Shown here one piece after another: positions 54,076 through 62,936 of a DNA stretch of 64,000 bases. Under the pieces are notes generated by a model. It ran no database searches and was not told the origin of the DNA. It worked only from the letters and a program-made list of their open reading frames with translations. This DNA comes from Roseiconus nitratireducens (GTDB lineage Bacteria; Planctomycetota; Planctomycetia; Pirellulales; Pirellulaceae): contig NZ_VWOX01000007.1 of NCBI RefSeq assembly GCF_008629675.1, forward strand, positions 1 through 64,000. The letters are read 5' to 3'. How positions within the stretch are numbered: position 1 is the first letter of the stretch; every line of letters begins with the position of its first letter. A program made the position numbers and the translations under genes.

Positions 54076-54367
54076 TCGACTTGAAAGGCTGATTCATCGA
54101 ACCGACCCATCAGGGTTCGGTTTGGATGCGTCGCGTGAAACTTTAATGGCCCAATGGTTCAGACAGGTGTCGAATCGTTCGGCCGTTTTTTGATGCGCCA
54201 GCGGTAACGATTCTGCCTTCTCGTTGGGCGAGGGATAGCCGATCCATCCGGCGAAAAGTTCATCAGAGCGACGGACGATGCATACAATGCGACGCCTCCC
54301 CGTCGAACCTCCCTCCCCCATGGTTGAAGCTCTTTCGATGGCACAATTCTCCCGATACTTCGGGCGC

Positions 54368-55672
54368 ATGCGATCACGCATGCGCCACTGCAAACCACTC
54401 CTAACGTTCGCGGCCTGCACCAGCATGGTACTCGGTGGATCCGCGACGGCGCAGACGCTGCCGCGGCGACCCTCTTCTGGAGAAGATTCGACGACGAAGA
54501 CGGTTCCCCCAACGGTCCGGGAATCGAATCCCGAGATTCGTTATCCGATGCCGCCCGCGGTCGGTGACGTGAGCCGTTTGGAGCAGCAGCGGATCAGCGT
54601 CCAACGCCCTTCTTTGTCACCGCCGCAAGGGAGTCGCCTGTCGATCCCGAGCGCTCAGGCGATCGATCAGCGACGGGACGAGCTGTTCCGAGAATTGGCG
54701 GACGAATTTGCCGCGTTCGATCGGCTGGGCAGCCTGGTTCGCAAGGTTTCCCAGTTGGTCAAACCCAGCGTGATCCACATTGAGGCCCACAAGTCGGAAA
54801 CCAAGGGTGGCAGCTTTGAATCGTACGACGAGGCCGGCAGCGGGGTCGTGGTGCAAACCGAAGACGGATTGTGGGTGATGACCAATCGCCACGTGATCAA
54901 CGGATCGCAACCGGCTGAAATCCTGCTCCGCACCGCAGATGGACGTGAGTTTCACCCCACGCGGATCCTGGCCGATCCCAGCACCGACGTTGCCGTCATG
55001 GATGTGCCTCAACTGCACGTTCCTCCGGCACGTACCGGCAATAGCGACTTGGTGAACATCGGGGACTTCACGATCGCCATTGGCAGCCCCTTTGGTCTGA
55101 GCCATTCCGTGACGTTTGGCATCTTGAGCGCCAAAGGCCGCCGGGATCTGTCACTGGGAGACCAGAAGATCGACCTGCAGGACTTTTTCCAAACCGATGC
55201 GGCGATCAACCCTGGCAACAGCGGCGGTCCGCTGTTGAACCTGCGAGGGGAAGTGATTGGGTTGAATACCGCGATCGCCAGCAGCAGTGGAGGCAGTGAA
55301 GGGATCGGGTTCGCCATCCCGATCAATATGGCTATCCGAGTTGCGGACGAATTGATTCGCCACGGGCGACTTCGGCGCGGGTATCTGGGCGTCACGCTGG
55401 ATCCGGATTTCGGTCCGGCCGACCTGGGGGCGATCCGGACCGAAGCGCAAGGCGGAGCATTGGTCAAAGGGGTGCGCCGGGGTTCGCCGGCGGCACTCGC
55501 CAATCTGCAACGTGGCGATATCATTGTGCAGTTCAACGGCAACGACGTTGACAACGATGACCACTTGGTTGCCCAGGTGGGACTGACCCCGATCGGGTCG
55601 CGCGTTCCGATGATCATCTATCGGGACGGCAAACGCTACCGGACCGAAGTCGAATTGAGCGACGCGAACTGA
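54368..55672 (+). CDS. HtrA/DegP-type periplasmic serine protease with one PDZ domain
   Basis: A secreted trypsin-fold protease for quality control of envelope proteins. After a signal peptide (cleavage near ATAQ/TLP) comes a low-complexity segment. The protease domain (about 130-320) has the triad: histidine in MTNRHVING, aspartate in STDVAVMD and serine in NPGNSGGPLLNL. IGSPFGLSHSVTFGILSAKGR is the family's L-loop segment. One PDZ domain follows (about 335-430; GYLGVTLDPDF, VKGVRRGSPAA, GDIIVQFNG). Start choice is uncertain among ATGs at 54338, 54368 and 54380; I used 54368 for the most usual signal peptide. The product is about 434 residues. Confidence 0.9.
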   Translation: MRSRMRHCKPLLTFAACTSMVLGGSATAQTLPRRPSSGEDSTTKTVPPTVRESNPEIRYPMPPAVGDVSRLEQQRISVQRPSLSPPQGSRLSIPSAQAIDQRRDELFRELADEFAAFDRLGSLVRKVSQLVKPSVIHIEAHKSETKGGSFESYDEAGSGVVVQTEDGLWVMTNRHVINGSQPAEILLRTADGREFHPTRILADPSTDVAVMDVPQLHVPPARTGNSDLVNIGDFTIAIGSPFGLSHSVTFGILSAKGRRDLSLGDQKIDLQDFFQTDAAINPGNSGGPLLNLRGEVIGLNTAIASSSGGSEGIGFAIPINMAIRVADELIRHGRLRRGYLGVTLDPDFGPADLGAIRTEAQGGALVKGVRRGSPAALANLQRGDIIVQFNGNDVDNDDHLVAQVGLTPIGSRVPMIIYRDGKRYRTEVELSDAN

Positions 55673-55979
55673 CCGTTGCGTCGCGGCGACTCGGTTCCGT
55701 CTGACGTCTCCGCTCCGGCTATCCCCTCAACAGGCGCCGGAGTGGTGGGGGCCTGGAAGCGGATGGAGACGCTTTCAACCCGATTCGGATGGCAAATCCT
55801 GAACCCGCACAATCGCTACACGTCGAACGTCCATCAACATGCTGCTGAAATATCCGGCGGCGATCCGAAGAGCATGAAAACGCTCGATTGAAATTCCATT
55901 GTGGAAGAACGGGCAGGGTTCAGGCGGGTCGCAGCGTGGTGGGGGCAAGCCACGGACGCCCTTTCAAGGAGGAAGTGGC
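55673..55979. other. Intergenic region between HtrA and barrel genes
   Basis: About 307 bases. A 71-residue open frame is present but shows no motif, start signal or hydrophobic pattern. I see no terminator. The last 30 bases hold the strong ribosome-binding site of the next gene. Confidence 0.45.
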
Positions 55980-56762
55980 ATGAGATGGATTGCATCGCAA
56001 ATGTTGGCAACGATGTTGGTGCTGGGAGCGGTCGCCCCGGTCCACGCACAGGACGGTTCCGCCGGCTTCGTTGGCGGGGCTGAACTGACGCTCTTTCGGT
56101 TGCATGCCCAACAGGGCGCGGGGGGCGATTCTGACGCCGGAAACTTCGATGACTACTTTCCCGATTTGGGAATGAACGGGTCCGGACGGTTCTGGTTTGG
56201 CTACGAAGCCGCCAACGGTGTGGGGCTGCGTGCCCGGATTTTTCAGTGGGAACAGTCGCAGCGCTATCTGGGACGGACGCGGGAACAGGACTTTGAGATC
56301 TATGACATCGAAGCGACCGTCGACACGTGCATCCACTCCTGGGACCTGACCGGCTTCGGTGGCGTGCGGTGGGGCTCCATCGAACTGGACGGCAGTGACT
56401 TCGGCGAACCCAACCCCATGAACTTCGACGGTGCCGGCATGACGTTGGGCGGCGAAGTGCGTCGTCAATTGCTGGGCAACCTGGGACTGCTGGCAGGATT
56501 CCGCTACAGCGTGTTGTACGGCGAGACCGATTTCGCTCCGATCGCAACGAGCACCCTGGAAGATACCTACGTCGATATCAGCGAATTCAAGCTGGGCGTC
56601 GAGTACGCGCGACCGACACGTTTTGGCAACTGCTTTGCCAACGTGACGTGGGAACACCAGGTCTACGGGACCGATACATACTTTCCCTTCGCGATCGATC
56701 CAGAAACCTTGGGCGACGTCTCGCTCTCCGGTCCCGTGTTCTCGATCGGTATCAATCGCTGA
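55980..56762 (+). CDS. Outer-membrane beta-barrel-like protein
   Basis: A 260-residue exported protein with a signal peptide (cleavage near HAQD/GSA). The mature part alternates short polar turns with amphipathic strands: FVGGAELTLFRLHA, GRFWFGYEAANGVGLRARIFQWE, WDLTGFGGVRWGSIEL and LGLLAGFRYSVLYGETDF. It ends in a strand, SGPVFSIGINR. This is the pattern of an outer-membrane barrel, perhaps of 8 to 12 strands; planctomycete proteins of this type are often labelled Lpg1974-like porins, a name I could not check. AAGGAGGAA lies five bases before the ATG, one of the best ribosome-binding sites in the window, so expression may be high. Confidence 0.78.
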   Translation: MRWIASQMLATMLVLGAVAPVHAQDGSAGFVGGAELTLFRLHAQQGAGGDSDAGNFDDYFPDLGMNGSGRFWFGYEAANGVGLRARIFQWEQSQRYLGRTREQDFEIYDIEATVDTCIHSWDLTGFGGVRWGSIELDGSDFGEPNPMNFDGAGMTLGGEVRRQLLGNLGLLAGFRYSVLYGETDFAPIATSTLEDTYVDISEFKLGVEYARPTRFGNCFANVTWEHQVYGTDTYFPFAIDPETLGDVSLSGPVFSIGINR

Positions 56763-56809
56763 AACTGCGTCAGCGACCAATGCCGGCAGAGGCCGGCAGG
56801 ATCGGTGAC

Positions 56810-56837
56810 GTGAGATCAATCAGGTGAGATCAATCAG
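56810..56837. repeat. 14-bp tandem duplication across the stop codon of the VKOR gene
   Basis: GTGAGATCAATCAG is present twice in a row, 56810-56823 and 56824-56837. The second copy contains the minus-strand stop codon (56834-56836), and the first repeats it downstream. The 71-base gap between the convergent genes is otherwise unremarkable. Confidence 0.9.
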
Positions 56838-58441
56838 GGCGTCAAGTTCTGATTGATCAGCCGGACCATCGCGTCGGTGGATTCCACGGCACCGACGGTG
56901 GTGGTCTTCGGGAACATCAGCTTGGGGATCGTTCCGGAGCCCGCTTTTTGATACAGCGTGACGTGCTTGCTGATGTACTCGCCAGGCAAGCTGCTGTTCA
57001 GCGTTTCCACCAGTTTCGCCTCGTCAACCAGTGTCGCCGCGTGGCGGCGCGCTTGGGCGTAGCCGGCTTTGCTGTCGAACAGGTAATTGTGGAACGGTTC
57101 AAATTGGCTTCGGTCCACCCGCCAAACCGCGATCGCCAATTTTGCAATCTCGCATGCTTCCCGGTGCTTGGCCGCCGTCGAACGGACGGTTGGATTGCAC
57201 TGGGCATCCAGCGGCAACGGAAGCGTCATGATGGCCAACCGGTCCCCAAACGTGCGGCGAGCCCCTTCCAAGGACTTGTGGGTCCGTTGGCAATGCGGGC
57301 AGGTGTAATCGAACAGTTCGACAAAAACCATTTCGGCATCCGGATTCCCCACCAGGGGCCAGTCGGACGTCGCCAACTGGATCTGGTTCAGCACCCGCAC
57401 CATTCGCCGCTGCGGGGCCGATTCGCCCGCTTCGACTTCACCGGCTTCGACTTCACCGGAGAGCAACAGTGCCGGGTGCATGGTCGCAGCCACCAGTCGG
57501 CCGCCTGATGAGATCGCGCTCTCCAGTCCATTCAACATGGCGGACAGATCGGCGGCGGTATTCGGAACAGGTGCGGGTTCGGTAACCGGGGCTTCAAAGA
57601 CCGGAGCCTCTCGTTCGCCCGTCGGCTCTCCGGAAGCTTCCACGCTGGGAGTTTCCTCAGCAGGCGCCTCGAACGTCCCCGGGGCCTCAAAGATATCGGA
57701 ACCGGCGGGCGTCTGACTGCCGGACGATGCATCAATGCTGCCGTGTCCCGGCGCCGCAAAGTCAAAGGTGTCGTCACCCGTGGTCGCTGGCATCGCAGAG
57801 TGTTGGATCACTTCGTACGTCGGTGGGGGCGTGGCCATGACTTGCGTCGTGATCAATCCGAGGGTGGATGCGATCGCGACCAGGGCGACCATCGAAATCC
57901 GTCCCCGCGTCAGCGGACGCTGCGACAGAAAGACGATCGCCAGGATCAGTCCGCCGGTGTGGGCGACCAAGCAATACGGGCACAGGTGCTGGAGCCAGAA
58001 CACCTGCAAACCGACAAACCACAGGGCGGCCGAACCGGCAGCAAACGCGGCGAATCCGACTGCGGACCATCGCCAACGCTCCAATTGCGGATTGGCCGGC
58101 CGAGACAGCAGCATCACGATCACCAGCGCGTGCATCGCGATTGCAGGCACACTGACCGGAACGGAAAGCACCGACGCCCAACGGCTGTGCAGCACGTGAT
58201 CGCAGTCGAAGACGCTGACCTGACCACATCCGGCCACCGAGGACGACGTGAACGAAGCCCACGCGAGATAGCAACTGCTTGCCAACGCCAGCGTGCTGCA
58301 GATCAGCATGATCCACCAGGCCTTGGACGATACACCACCCAGGCTTGAACTCCCCTGGCGGACGGCATCACCGGAACCCAGACCGGAATGCGGTCGAGCA
58401 GTGGCCCCGGCGGTGGGGCGATGAAAGTCGGCGGTGGACAT
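56834..58441 (-). CDS. VKOR-DsbA fusion protein (disulfide bond formation)
   Basis: A 535-residue membrane protein that can both make and pass on disulfides. The N-terminal half is vitamin K epoxide reductase-like. Four to five helices carry the loop cysteines C72 and C80 (AGCGQVSVFDCDHVL) and the quinone-linked pair C154-PY-C157 in WLQHLCPYCLVAH. After a low-complexity Pro/Glu/Ser linker of about 150 residues comes a DsbA/DsbG-type thioredoxin domain with C381-PH-C384 (ELFDYTCPHCQRTH). In bacteria VKOR replaces DsbB and re-oxidises its thioredoxin partner, here in the same chain. A 15-bp tandem repeat (57429-57458) encodes GEVEAGEVEAG in the linker. ATG at 58441 has GGAG six bases upstream. 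Confidence 0.92.
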   Translation of the reverse strand: MSTADFHRPTAGATARPHSGLGSGDAVRQGSSSLGGVSSKAWWIMLICSTLALASSCYLAWASFTSSSVAGCGQVSVFDCDHVLHSRWASVLSVPVSVPAIAMHALVIVMLLSRPANPQLERWRWSAVGFAAFAAGSAALWFVGLQVFWLQHLCPYCLVAHTGGLILAIVFLSQRPLTRGRISMVALVAIASTLGLITTQVMATPPPTYEVIQHSAMPATTGDDTFDFAAPGHGSIDASSGSQTPAGSDIFEAPGTFEAPAEETPSVEASGEPTGEREAPVFEAPVTEPAPVPNTAADLSAMLNGLESAISSGGRLVAATMHPALLLSGEVEAGEVEAGESAPQRRMVRVLNQIQLATSDWPLVGNPDAEMVFVELFDYTCPHCQRTHKSLEGARRTFGDRLAIMTLPLPLDAQCNPTVRSTAAKHREACEIAKLAIAVWRVDRSQFEPFHNYLFDSKAGYAQARRHAATLVDEAKLVETLNSSLPGEYISKHVTLYQKAGSGTIPKLMFPKTTTVGAVESTDAMVRLINQNLTP

Positions 58442-58983
58442 GAAAAGGCTCCGAAACCAGCGTGCGAAAGTCATGTTGCGAACTCGAATTTCGCACTGGT
58501 ACGCAGTCCGCGTGCCAATCACGAACAAAGGTCTTGTTTTGGTGTTCCCCGGGTACCGAACGCCCATCCGCGGAATCTCACCTGCTTCGGATTGTTCCTT
58601 TCAGGCAAGAGGGGTTGGCCGCAGATGGCTCACGCTGGTTCGGCGACGTCCATCCGTCTCCATGGGGATCTGCCCCGGGATGGTGACGACCGACGCTCAA
58701 CTTCCACGCGATCGGTTCCGATGCTTGGATGCCGAACGCATCTCTGCGGGCGGAACGGCCAACCGGTTGCTGAAGCGGCGGGGGCCGGGGTACTCCGGCG
58801 TCTGAACATTCTAGCACGCAGTAAACGAAAATCGAGTTTCGTCTCTGCACATCCGGACAGCGTTACCTTGGGTGAGCCGCGTGGCGCTAGCCGCGGGTTT
58901 TCTCGCCTCAACCGGCGGCTAGCGCCTTGCCGCTCATGGCACTGCAAATCACGGTGTTTTTGACCGAACGTAATGCCGTCCAG
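58442..58983. other. Non-coding stretch containing the second dispersed repeat
   Basis: About 540 bases. The upstream 400 bases show no motif and no credible gene; the remaining 131 bases are repeat copy 2. The 5' part must hold the promoter of the VKOR gene. A short plus-strand frame is open but looks random. Confidence 0.5.
58853..58983. repeat. MITE-like palindromic dispersed repeat, copy 2
   Basis: Related to the element at 2320-2458. Its ends, CCGGACAGCGTTAC (58853-58866) and GTAATGCCGTCCAG (58970-58983), are imperfect inverted repeats (11 of 14 paired). The core hairpin is stronger here: GGCGCTAGCCGC pairs perfectly with GCGGCTAGCGCC, extended by GGGTT/AACCG around the loop. It ends directly against the stop codon (58984-58986) of the hydrolase gene, so it could serve as its terminator-like hairpin. 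Confidence 0.85.
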
Positions 58984-59649
58984 CTAATGGGAAGGATTCT
59001 CTCCGTCTTGAAGCTGCCGGCGGTCTGGAATGCCGTCTGGAAACAAGAATCGTTCAATCATTTTGAGAACGTTCGGTTGGATGATGACGGTCAGGTGAGT
59101 CGCAGCGACGCGTTCGACACGGATTCCGGACAAGTGCTCCAGAGACACCGGCCGGACGCTCTCGTCGGCTTTGGCCCAGATGACAAGTCGCTTCACACGG
59201 TCGCCCCCGCCAGCGGTCCGGCCGCAATCAAGATTTGCCGCGGCCTGGCTTGAGTCCATCATCACGCGAATCTCCGGGATCAAGTTTCCGGAACAAGCGT
59301 GCAGAGCAATCGGAATCAAACCGGAACGCATCACCGGCGCGACGGACACCAGCCGGGTGACCGCATGGTCCTCGGATCTTGCCAGCGCCTGCCGAGTCAC
59401 CCAATCGCCAAAGCTGTGCGTGACGATCCCAATGGCATCGTCGTCGTCGGTCGGCCGGATCAGATTGATCATCCGCTGCACACTCTGCTCCAAGGAGCGA
59501 AAAGCGACGCGGTCCGGGAAGTATTCGACCCGCCGGCAGTTTCTTCGCAGCCGGTGTCGAAGCGGAGCAAACGCCACCCGCGGCTCGAACAGGCCGGGCA
59601 CCAGGATGATCCGTCCGATGCGATCCTCGCGGGTACCGTTGCCGGTCAT
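58984..59649 (-). CDS. Alpha/beta hydrolase, lipase-like
   Basis: A protein of about 221 residues with an alpha/beta hydrolase fold. IILVPGLFEPRVAFAPL near the start is the oxyanion-hole strand-loop seen in triacylglycerol lipases. VTHSFGDWVTRQAL holds the nucleophile elbow, with T-H-S-F-G for the usual G-H-S-x-G. KRLVIWAKADESVRP and an ATHLTVI segment fit the acid and histidine positions. The start is uncertain. ATG at 59649 gives a protein beginning shortly before the first strand, while the frame is open for 58 more residues upstream, through a 20-bp tandem repeat. No signal peptide is visible. It ends against repeat copy 2. Confidence 0.75.
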   Translation of the reverse strand: MTGNGTREDRIGRIILVPGLFEPRVAFAPLRHRLRRNCRRVEYFPDRVAFRSLEQSVQRMINLIRPTDDDDAIGIVTHSFGDWVTRQALARSEDHAVTRLVSVAPVMRSGLIPIALHACSGNLIPEIRVMMDSSQAAANLDCGRTAGGGDRVKRLVIWAKADESVRPVSLEHLSGIRVERVAATHLTVIIQPNVLKMIERFLFPDGIPDRRQLQDGENPSH

Positions 59650-59732
59650 GTTCAGATTCGACGCGGAGAGGGAGAGGGTGATGCCGGCGAACCCCGACGT
59701 CAGATCTGTTGTATCGAATTGGGCGACCCGTT

Positions 59733-59772
59733 CCACCGGGGGCGCACGCGGGCCACCGGGGGCGCACGCGGG
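59733..59772. repeat. 20-bp perfect tandem duplication
   Basis: CCACCGGGGGCGCACGCGGG occurs at 59733-59752 and again at 59753-59772. It lies between the receiver gene and the preferred start of the hydrolase gene, both on the minus strand. It is not a multiple of three, so it argues against the longer hydrolase reading frame. Confidence 0.92.
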
Positions 59773-59842
59773 GTGAGGCGGCTCTTGAGCGGAAGCGTCC
59801 CGACCGCCCCGAATCCCTGCCAACGGGACGCGTCTCCAGCGG

Positions 59843-60253
59843 TCAACCTGTCGAAGGTCGTGAGTTCTCGATCGCGAGCTTCAATTCAAACACGCGGAGC
59901 GGCTTGGTGACGAAGGCGTCGGCGCCCAATTCCATTGCGTGCAACAGGTGCAAGTTGTCTCGGCGTGAACTGCAAACAATCACCGGAACGCGTCCCAAAT
60001 CACCGGGCGAACCGTTTCTCAACGCTCGAATCAACTTGAACCCGTTCCAGATGGGCATTTCGAGATCGGTTACCACCAAGTCCGGCCGACATGATTTTGC
60101 GACTTGCCAACCTTCGTAACCGTTTGTCGCCGTCCAGCATCGGTGCCCCAGCTGTTCCAGCAGACGCGTCATCGACCAACGAAGCAGGCGTGTATCATCA
60201 ACGACCAGTACCTTCAGCGAAGAATGTTGCGGCGAGGGGACTTGTTGGCACAT
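59843..60253 (-). CDS. Stand-alone response regulator receiver (CheY-like)
   Basis: A 136-residue single-domain receiver. It has acidic pair D19/D20 (VLVVDDTRLL), the phospho-acceptor aspartate in VVTDLEMPIWNGF, an S/T position in IVCSSRR and the lysine in FVTKPLRVFEL. No output domain follows, so it probably acts by protein contact or as a phosphate relay. No histidine kinase gene is adjacent. The nearest candidate is at 37.7 kb, but that one has its own regulator. ATG at 60253 with GGAG nine bases upstream. It is divergent from the APH/P-loop gene. Confidence 0.9.
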   Translation of the reverse strand: MCQQVPSPQHSSLKVLVVDDTRLLRWSMTRLLEQLGHRCWTATNGYEGWQVAKSCRPDLVVTDLEMPIWNGFKLIRALRNGSPGDLGRVPVIVCSSRRDNLHLLHAMELGADAFVTKPLRVFELKLAIENSRPSTG

Positions 60254-60505
60254 GCGTTGGAGCTCCGATTGGATTTCGGAATTAACGCAACGTTCATGCC
60301 AGATCTTTTAAGGTGCTTGAATTCTTTCGTCTCCCAACGTGTTCCGCACGGCCAGGCGAGCGGCGCAAACGGATCCGAGCCGGCGAGAAAACGAAGGGTG
60401 TCGCCGTCCAGCTTTCCGCATCACTTTTGATCGCGGGGGAAGCTTTCTTCTGCCCCGGCCGGTTGCGTATCATGCAATGGTATCACCCGCATAACGGAGA
60501 GCGTC

Positions 60506-62104
60506 ATGTCAGCACATTCAGCAGCCAGCTCGCCAAACCTCGCACCCGGGCAGCCGTCCGAGAATCGGAGCCAACAGGAATGGAGCGAACAGGCTGTCCG
60601 AGCGATGCGTTCGGCGGACCTGTACCCCCAGCGGCAGCCGCCGGAAGTGATCGAAACCCATATCTCGACGCTCTTTCTGAGCGACGACGTGGTCTACAAA
60701 CTGAAGAAGCCCGTCGACTTCGGCTTCCTCGATTATTCCACGCTCCAAAAACGATTGCAGGCTTGCCAAGCCGAAGTGGCATTGAATCGACGGCTCGCCC
60801 CGGATGTCTACCAGGGCGTGGTCGCGGTCGGGCACGACGACCAGGGGCGTTGGCAGATTGATTCCAACGTGCCGCCGCTGGAATGGATGGTGAAGATGAA
60901 ACGGTTGCCCGACGACCGCTGTTTATCGAACATGATTCGGCAGCGTTCCTGGAATCAAAACGATGTCGATGCCACCGTCGCACTGCTGACCAATTTTTAT
61001 GCGTCGCTCGAACCGGTCCACGTGGATTCCTATCACTCTCGCGTCCTGCAGCACGTCTTGGACAATCAAAGTGAATTGGAATCGCCGGGGCACCGCTTCC
61101 ATTCTCCGTTGGTTCGACGGGTGCACGCGGCGCAACGACAGTTCCTTTTCCTTCACGGCGATCTGCTGGACCGACGTGTCACCCAGGGCCGGATTGTCGA
61201 GGGACATGGTGACCTGCGGGCCGAGCACTTGTATCTGACCAAACCCCCGGTGGTGATTGATGGCATTGAATTCAGCCGTGAATTGCGTTTGATCGACATC
61301 GCAGATGAGTTGTGCTTTTTTGCGATCACCTGCGAAATGCTGGGGGCGCCCGAGATCGGCCAACAGGTTTTGGAAGGTTGCTGCGCGGGACTGCACGACG
61401 TTCCCGAAGACGCGCTGTTGGATTTCTACCGAGCGTATCGCGCGTGCGTCCGGGCGAAGGTGGAGGTGTTGCGAATTGACCAGGCTGAGGGATCTGATCG
61501 GCAACAAGCGATCGACCGGGCGGGGAAGTACCTCCATCTCGCCGACGGCTATGCACGCCAGTTCGCATCGCCCTTGGCCATCATCGTCCGCGGACTCAGC
61601 GGCACAGGGAAGACGACGTTCGCCTCGGCACTTGCCGACCAAATTGGCGCCACACATCTTTCGACCGATCAGATTCGCAAGGGCGGTCAAGCGGTTGGCA
61701 AGGACCCGTCCTATGATCAGACCGCCCGTCGGAAGGTGTATGAGAGCATGTACGACCAAGGTGTCGAACGTCTGGGCGATGGAGAATCCGTCGTGCTCGA
61801 CGGGACACATTTGCAGGCCAGTCCCCTGCACCAGGCCGCCGAACGGTTGCATCGCGAGGGCGGCCGCGTGGTCGTCGTCAACTGTGTTTGCCCAGGAGAA
61901 GTTGCGATCGAGCGAATCGAAGCGCGAGCCAACGAGGGGACGTCCCCGTCGGATGCGAACGTCGAAGTTTTCCATCAGCAGCGTGAGCTGATTGAACTGG
62001 TGCCATCCGAGCTCGAGTGCATCGAAATCGATACAACGGTCGACCAGCAGACGCAGCTTCAAAGGATCAAAGACGTCCTGGGCCGGGTTTCGATCGGCCG
62101 CTGA
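60506..62104 (+). CDS. Fused APH-like phosphotransferase and P-loop kinase
   Basis: A 532-residue cytoplasmic protein of two parts. The N-terminal part (about 25-330) is a kinase of the aminoglycoside phosphotransferase fold, with VVYKLKKPVDFGFLDYS, HGDLRAEHLYL (catalytic segment) and VIDGIEFSRELRLIDIADELC. The C-terminal part (about 355-530) is a P-loop kinase with Walker A GLSGTGKTT (about 363-371) and a Zeta-toxin-like or gluconate-kinase-like body: VVLDGTHLQASPLHQAA. Such fusions are widespread, and many databases call them bifunctional aminoglycoside phosphotransferase/ATP-binding protein; resistance is not implied. Substrates are unknown. ATG at 60506 follows GGAGAG by about three bases. 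Confidence 0.88.
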   Translation: MSAHSAASSPNLAPGQPSENRSQQEWSEQAVRAMRSADLYPQRQPPEVIETHISTLFLSDDVVYKLKKPVDFGFLDYSTLQKRLQACQAEVALNRRLAPDVYQGVVAVGHDDQGRWQIDSNVPPLEWMVKMKRLPDDRCLSNMIRQRSWNQNDVDATVALLTNFYASLEPVHVDSYHSRVLQHVLDNQSELESPGHRFHSPLVRRVHAAQRQFLFLHGDLLDRRVTQGRIVEGHGDLRAEHLYLTKPPVVIDGIEFSRELRLIDIADELCFFAITCEMLGAPEIGQQVLEGCCAGLHDVPEDALLDFYRAYRACVRAKVEVLRIDQAEGSDRQQAIDRAGKYLHLADGYARQFASPLAIIVRGLSGTGKTTFASALADQIGATHLSTDQIRKGGQAVGKDPSYDQTARRKVYESMYDQGVERLGDGESVVLDGTHLQASPLHQAAERLHREGGRVVVVNCVCPGEVAIERIEARANEGTSPSDANVEVFHQQRELIELVPSELECIEIDTTVDQQTQLQRIKDVLGRVSIGR

Positions 62105-62578
62105 CCGATGCGTGCGGTTGGGGGCGGCCGAGATGCCTCACTGCATCGTGCCACGTTCATTCAATGGGCGTGCCGCCGAGCACGATTGCGAGCATCCTGT
62201 GCGTCATCGGTCACCAATGCCTCCTTTTGGGGCATTCAAGCAATGGCGATGATTCGGTTCAGAAGTTTGAAATCATTCCCTCGCCGTCGGAAACCACACG
62301 ACTGTTGGCGGTGCGGATGTCCGCCGGCTGTCGCCAGGCGGGCCGCCGCACCGGATAATTTTCTGGCCGCTGCGGCATGCGTGCGATAGCATGGAGATTG
62401 CGGCGAGATCAACCGGCCGCAACGGGGTGGCCGGTCAGCGGACGACTTGCCAGGCGGTCTGTTGCGAGGTTGGCGGTCCAACACGCGTTCGTGTCGAACA
62501 TGCGTTGGCTGGTACATCATTTGCAACCCCGCCGTGCGTTCTTTTGCTCTCGCTGGGCCCGTTAAAAGGAGTGTTGCG
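62105..62578. other. Non-coding stretch upstream of the small membrane-protein gene
   Basis: About 470 bases without a convincing gene. It holds a hairpin, AATGCCTCC/GGGGCATT (62214-62234) with a TTTT loop, but without a following T-run. Part of it may be the leader of the small gene at 62579. Confidence 0.45.
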
Positions 62579-62776
62579 ATGTCTCGACTGGTAGGCTTCG
62601 GATTTGCACTTTTGGACTTCTCCGCGACGGCCGTCTCGCTGCTCAATTGCTCGATGACTTTGGCCGTCGTCACGTTCTCGCTGGTTTCTTCCCTCGCATT
62701 GGCGACCATGTCGGGAGCCGTCCGCTCCCTGTTGTGGCCGACTTACTTCTGGGATCAGCCCGAAGGCGACCGGTAG
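62579..62776 (+). CDS. Small hydrophobic protein of unknown function
   Basis: A 65-residue protein, mostly hydrophobic from residue 5 to about 50 and closing in YFWDQPEGDR. It probably crosses the membrane once or twice. I call it a gene because AAAAGGAG lies seven bases before the ATG, one of the clearest ribosome-binding sites in the window, and the stop follows a polar tail typical of small membrane proteins. I know no family for it. The frame is open upstream, but that upstream part is Arg/Cys-rich and not protein-like. It sits between the APH/P-loop gene and the convergent CHAD gene. Confidence 0.65.
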   Translation: MSRLVGFGFALLDFSATAVSLLNCSMTLAVVTFSLVSSLALATMSGAVRSLLWPTYFWDQPEGDR

Positions 62777-62826
62777 AACCAGCCATTGGTTTAGCGATCA
62801 GTTCAGCGATCGCGTGCACTGAAACT

Positions 62827-62886
62827 GGGCTCACTGGATGCTGCTGGGGCTCACTGGATGCTGCTGGGGCTCACTGGATGCTGGCG
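62827..62886. repeat. 20-bp tandem repeat, three copies
   Basis: GGGCTCACTGGATGCTGCTG is present at 62827-62846, 62847-62866 and, with two end changes, 62867-62886. It lies 50 bases beyond the stop of the minus-strand CHAD gene and 50 bases after the small plus-strand gene. Confidence 0.93.
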
Positions 62887-62936
62887 GATGGTTCATTCCG
62901 GCCGGAGCCCGCAACGATTCGGGGTTCCGCAACGTT

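Noticed and set aside
54100-54122. Hairpin AACCGACCC/GGGTTCGGTT after the DksA-like gene as a terminator
   Set aside because: The stem has a bulge and is followed by only two T residues, so it is too weak to list.
54505-54535. Palindromic CGGGAATCGAATCCCG resembling a tRNA T-arm
   Set aside because: It is inside the HtrA coding sequence and no clover-leaf can be completed.
55676-55891. Open frame of 71 codons between HtrA and the barrel gene
   Set aside because: No start signal, hydrophobic segment or motif.
60506-62104. Antibiotic-resistance gene, suggested by the APH-like domain
   Set aside because: The fused APH/P-loop architecture is widespread in environmental bacteria and gives no evidence of aminoglycoside modification.
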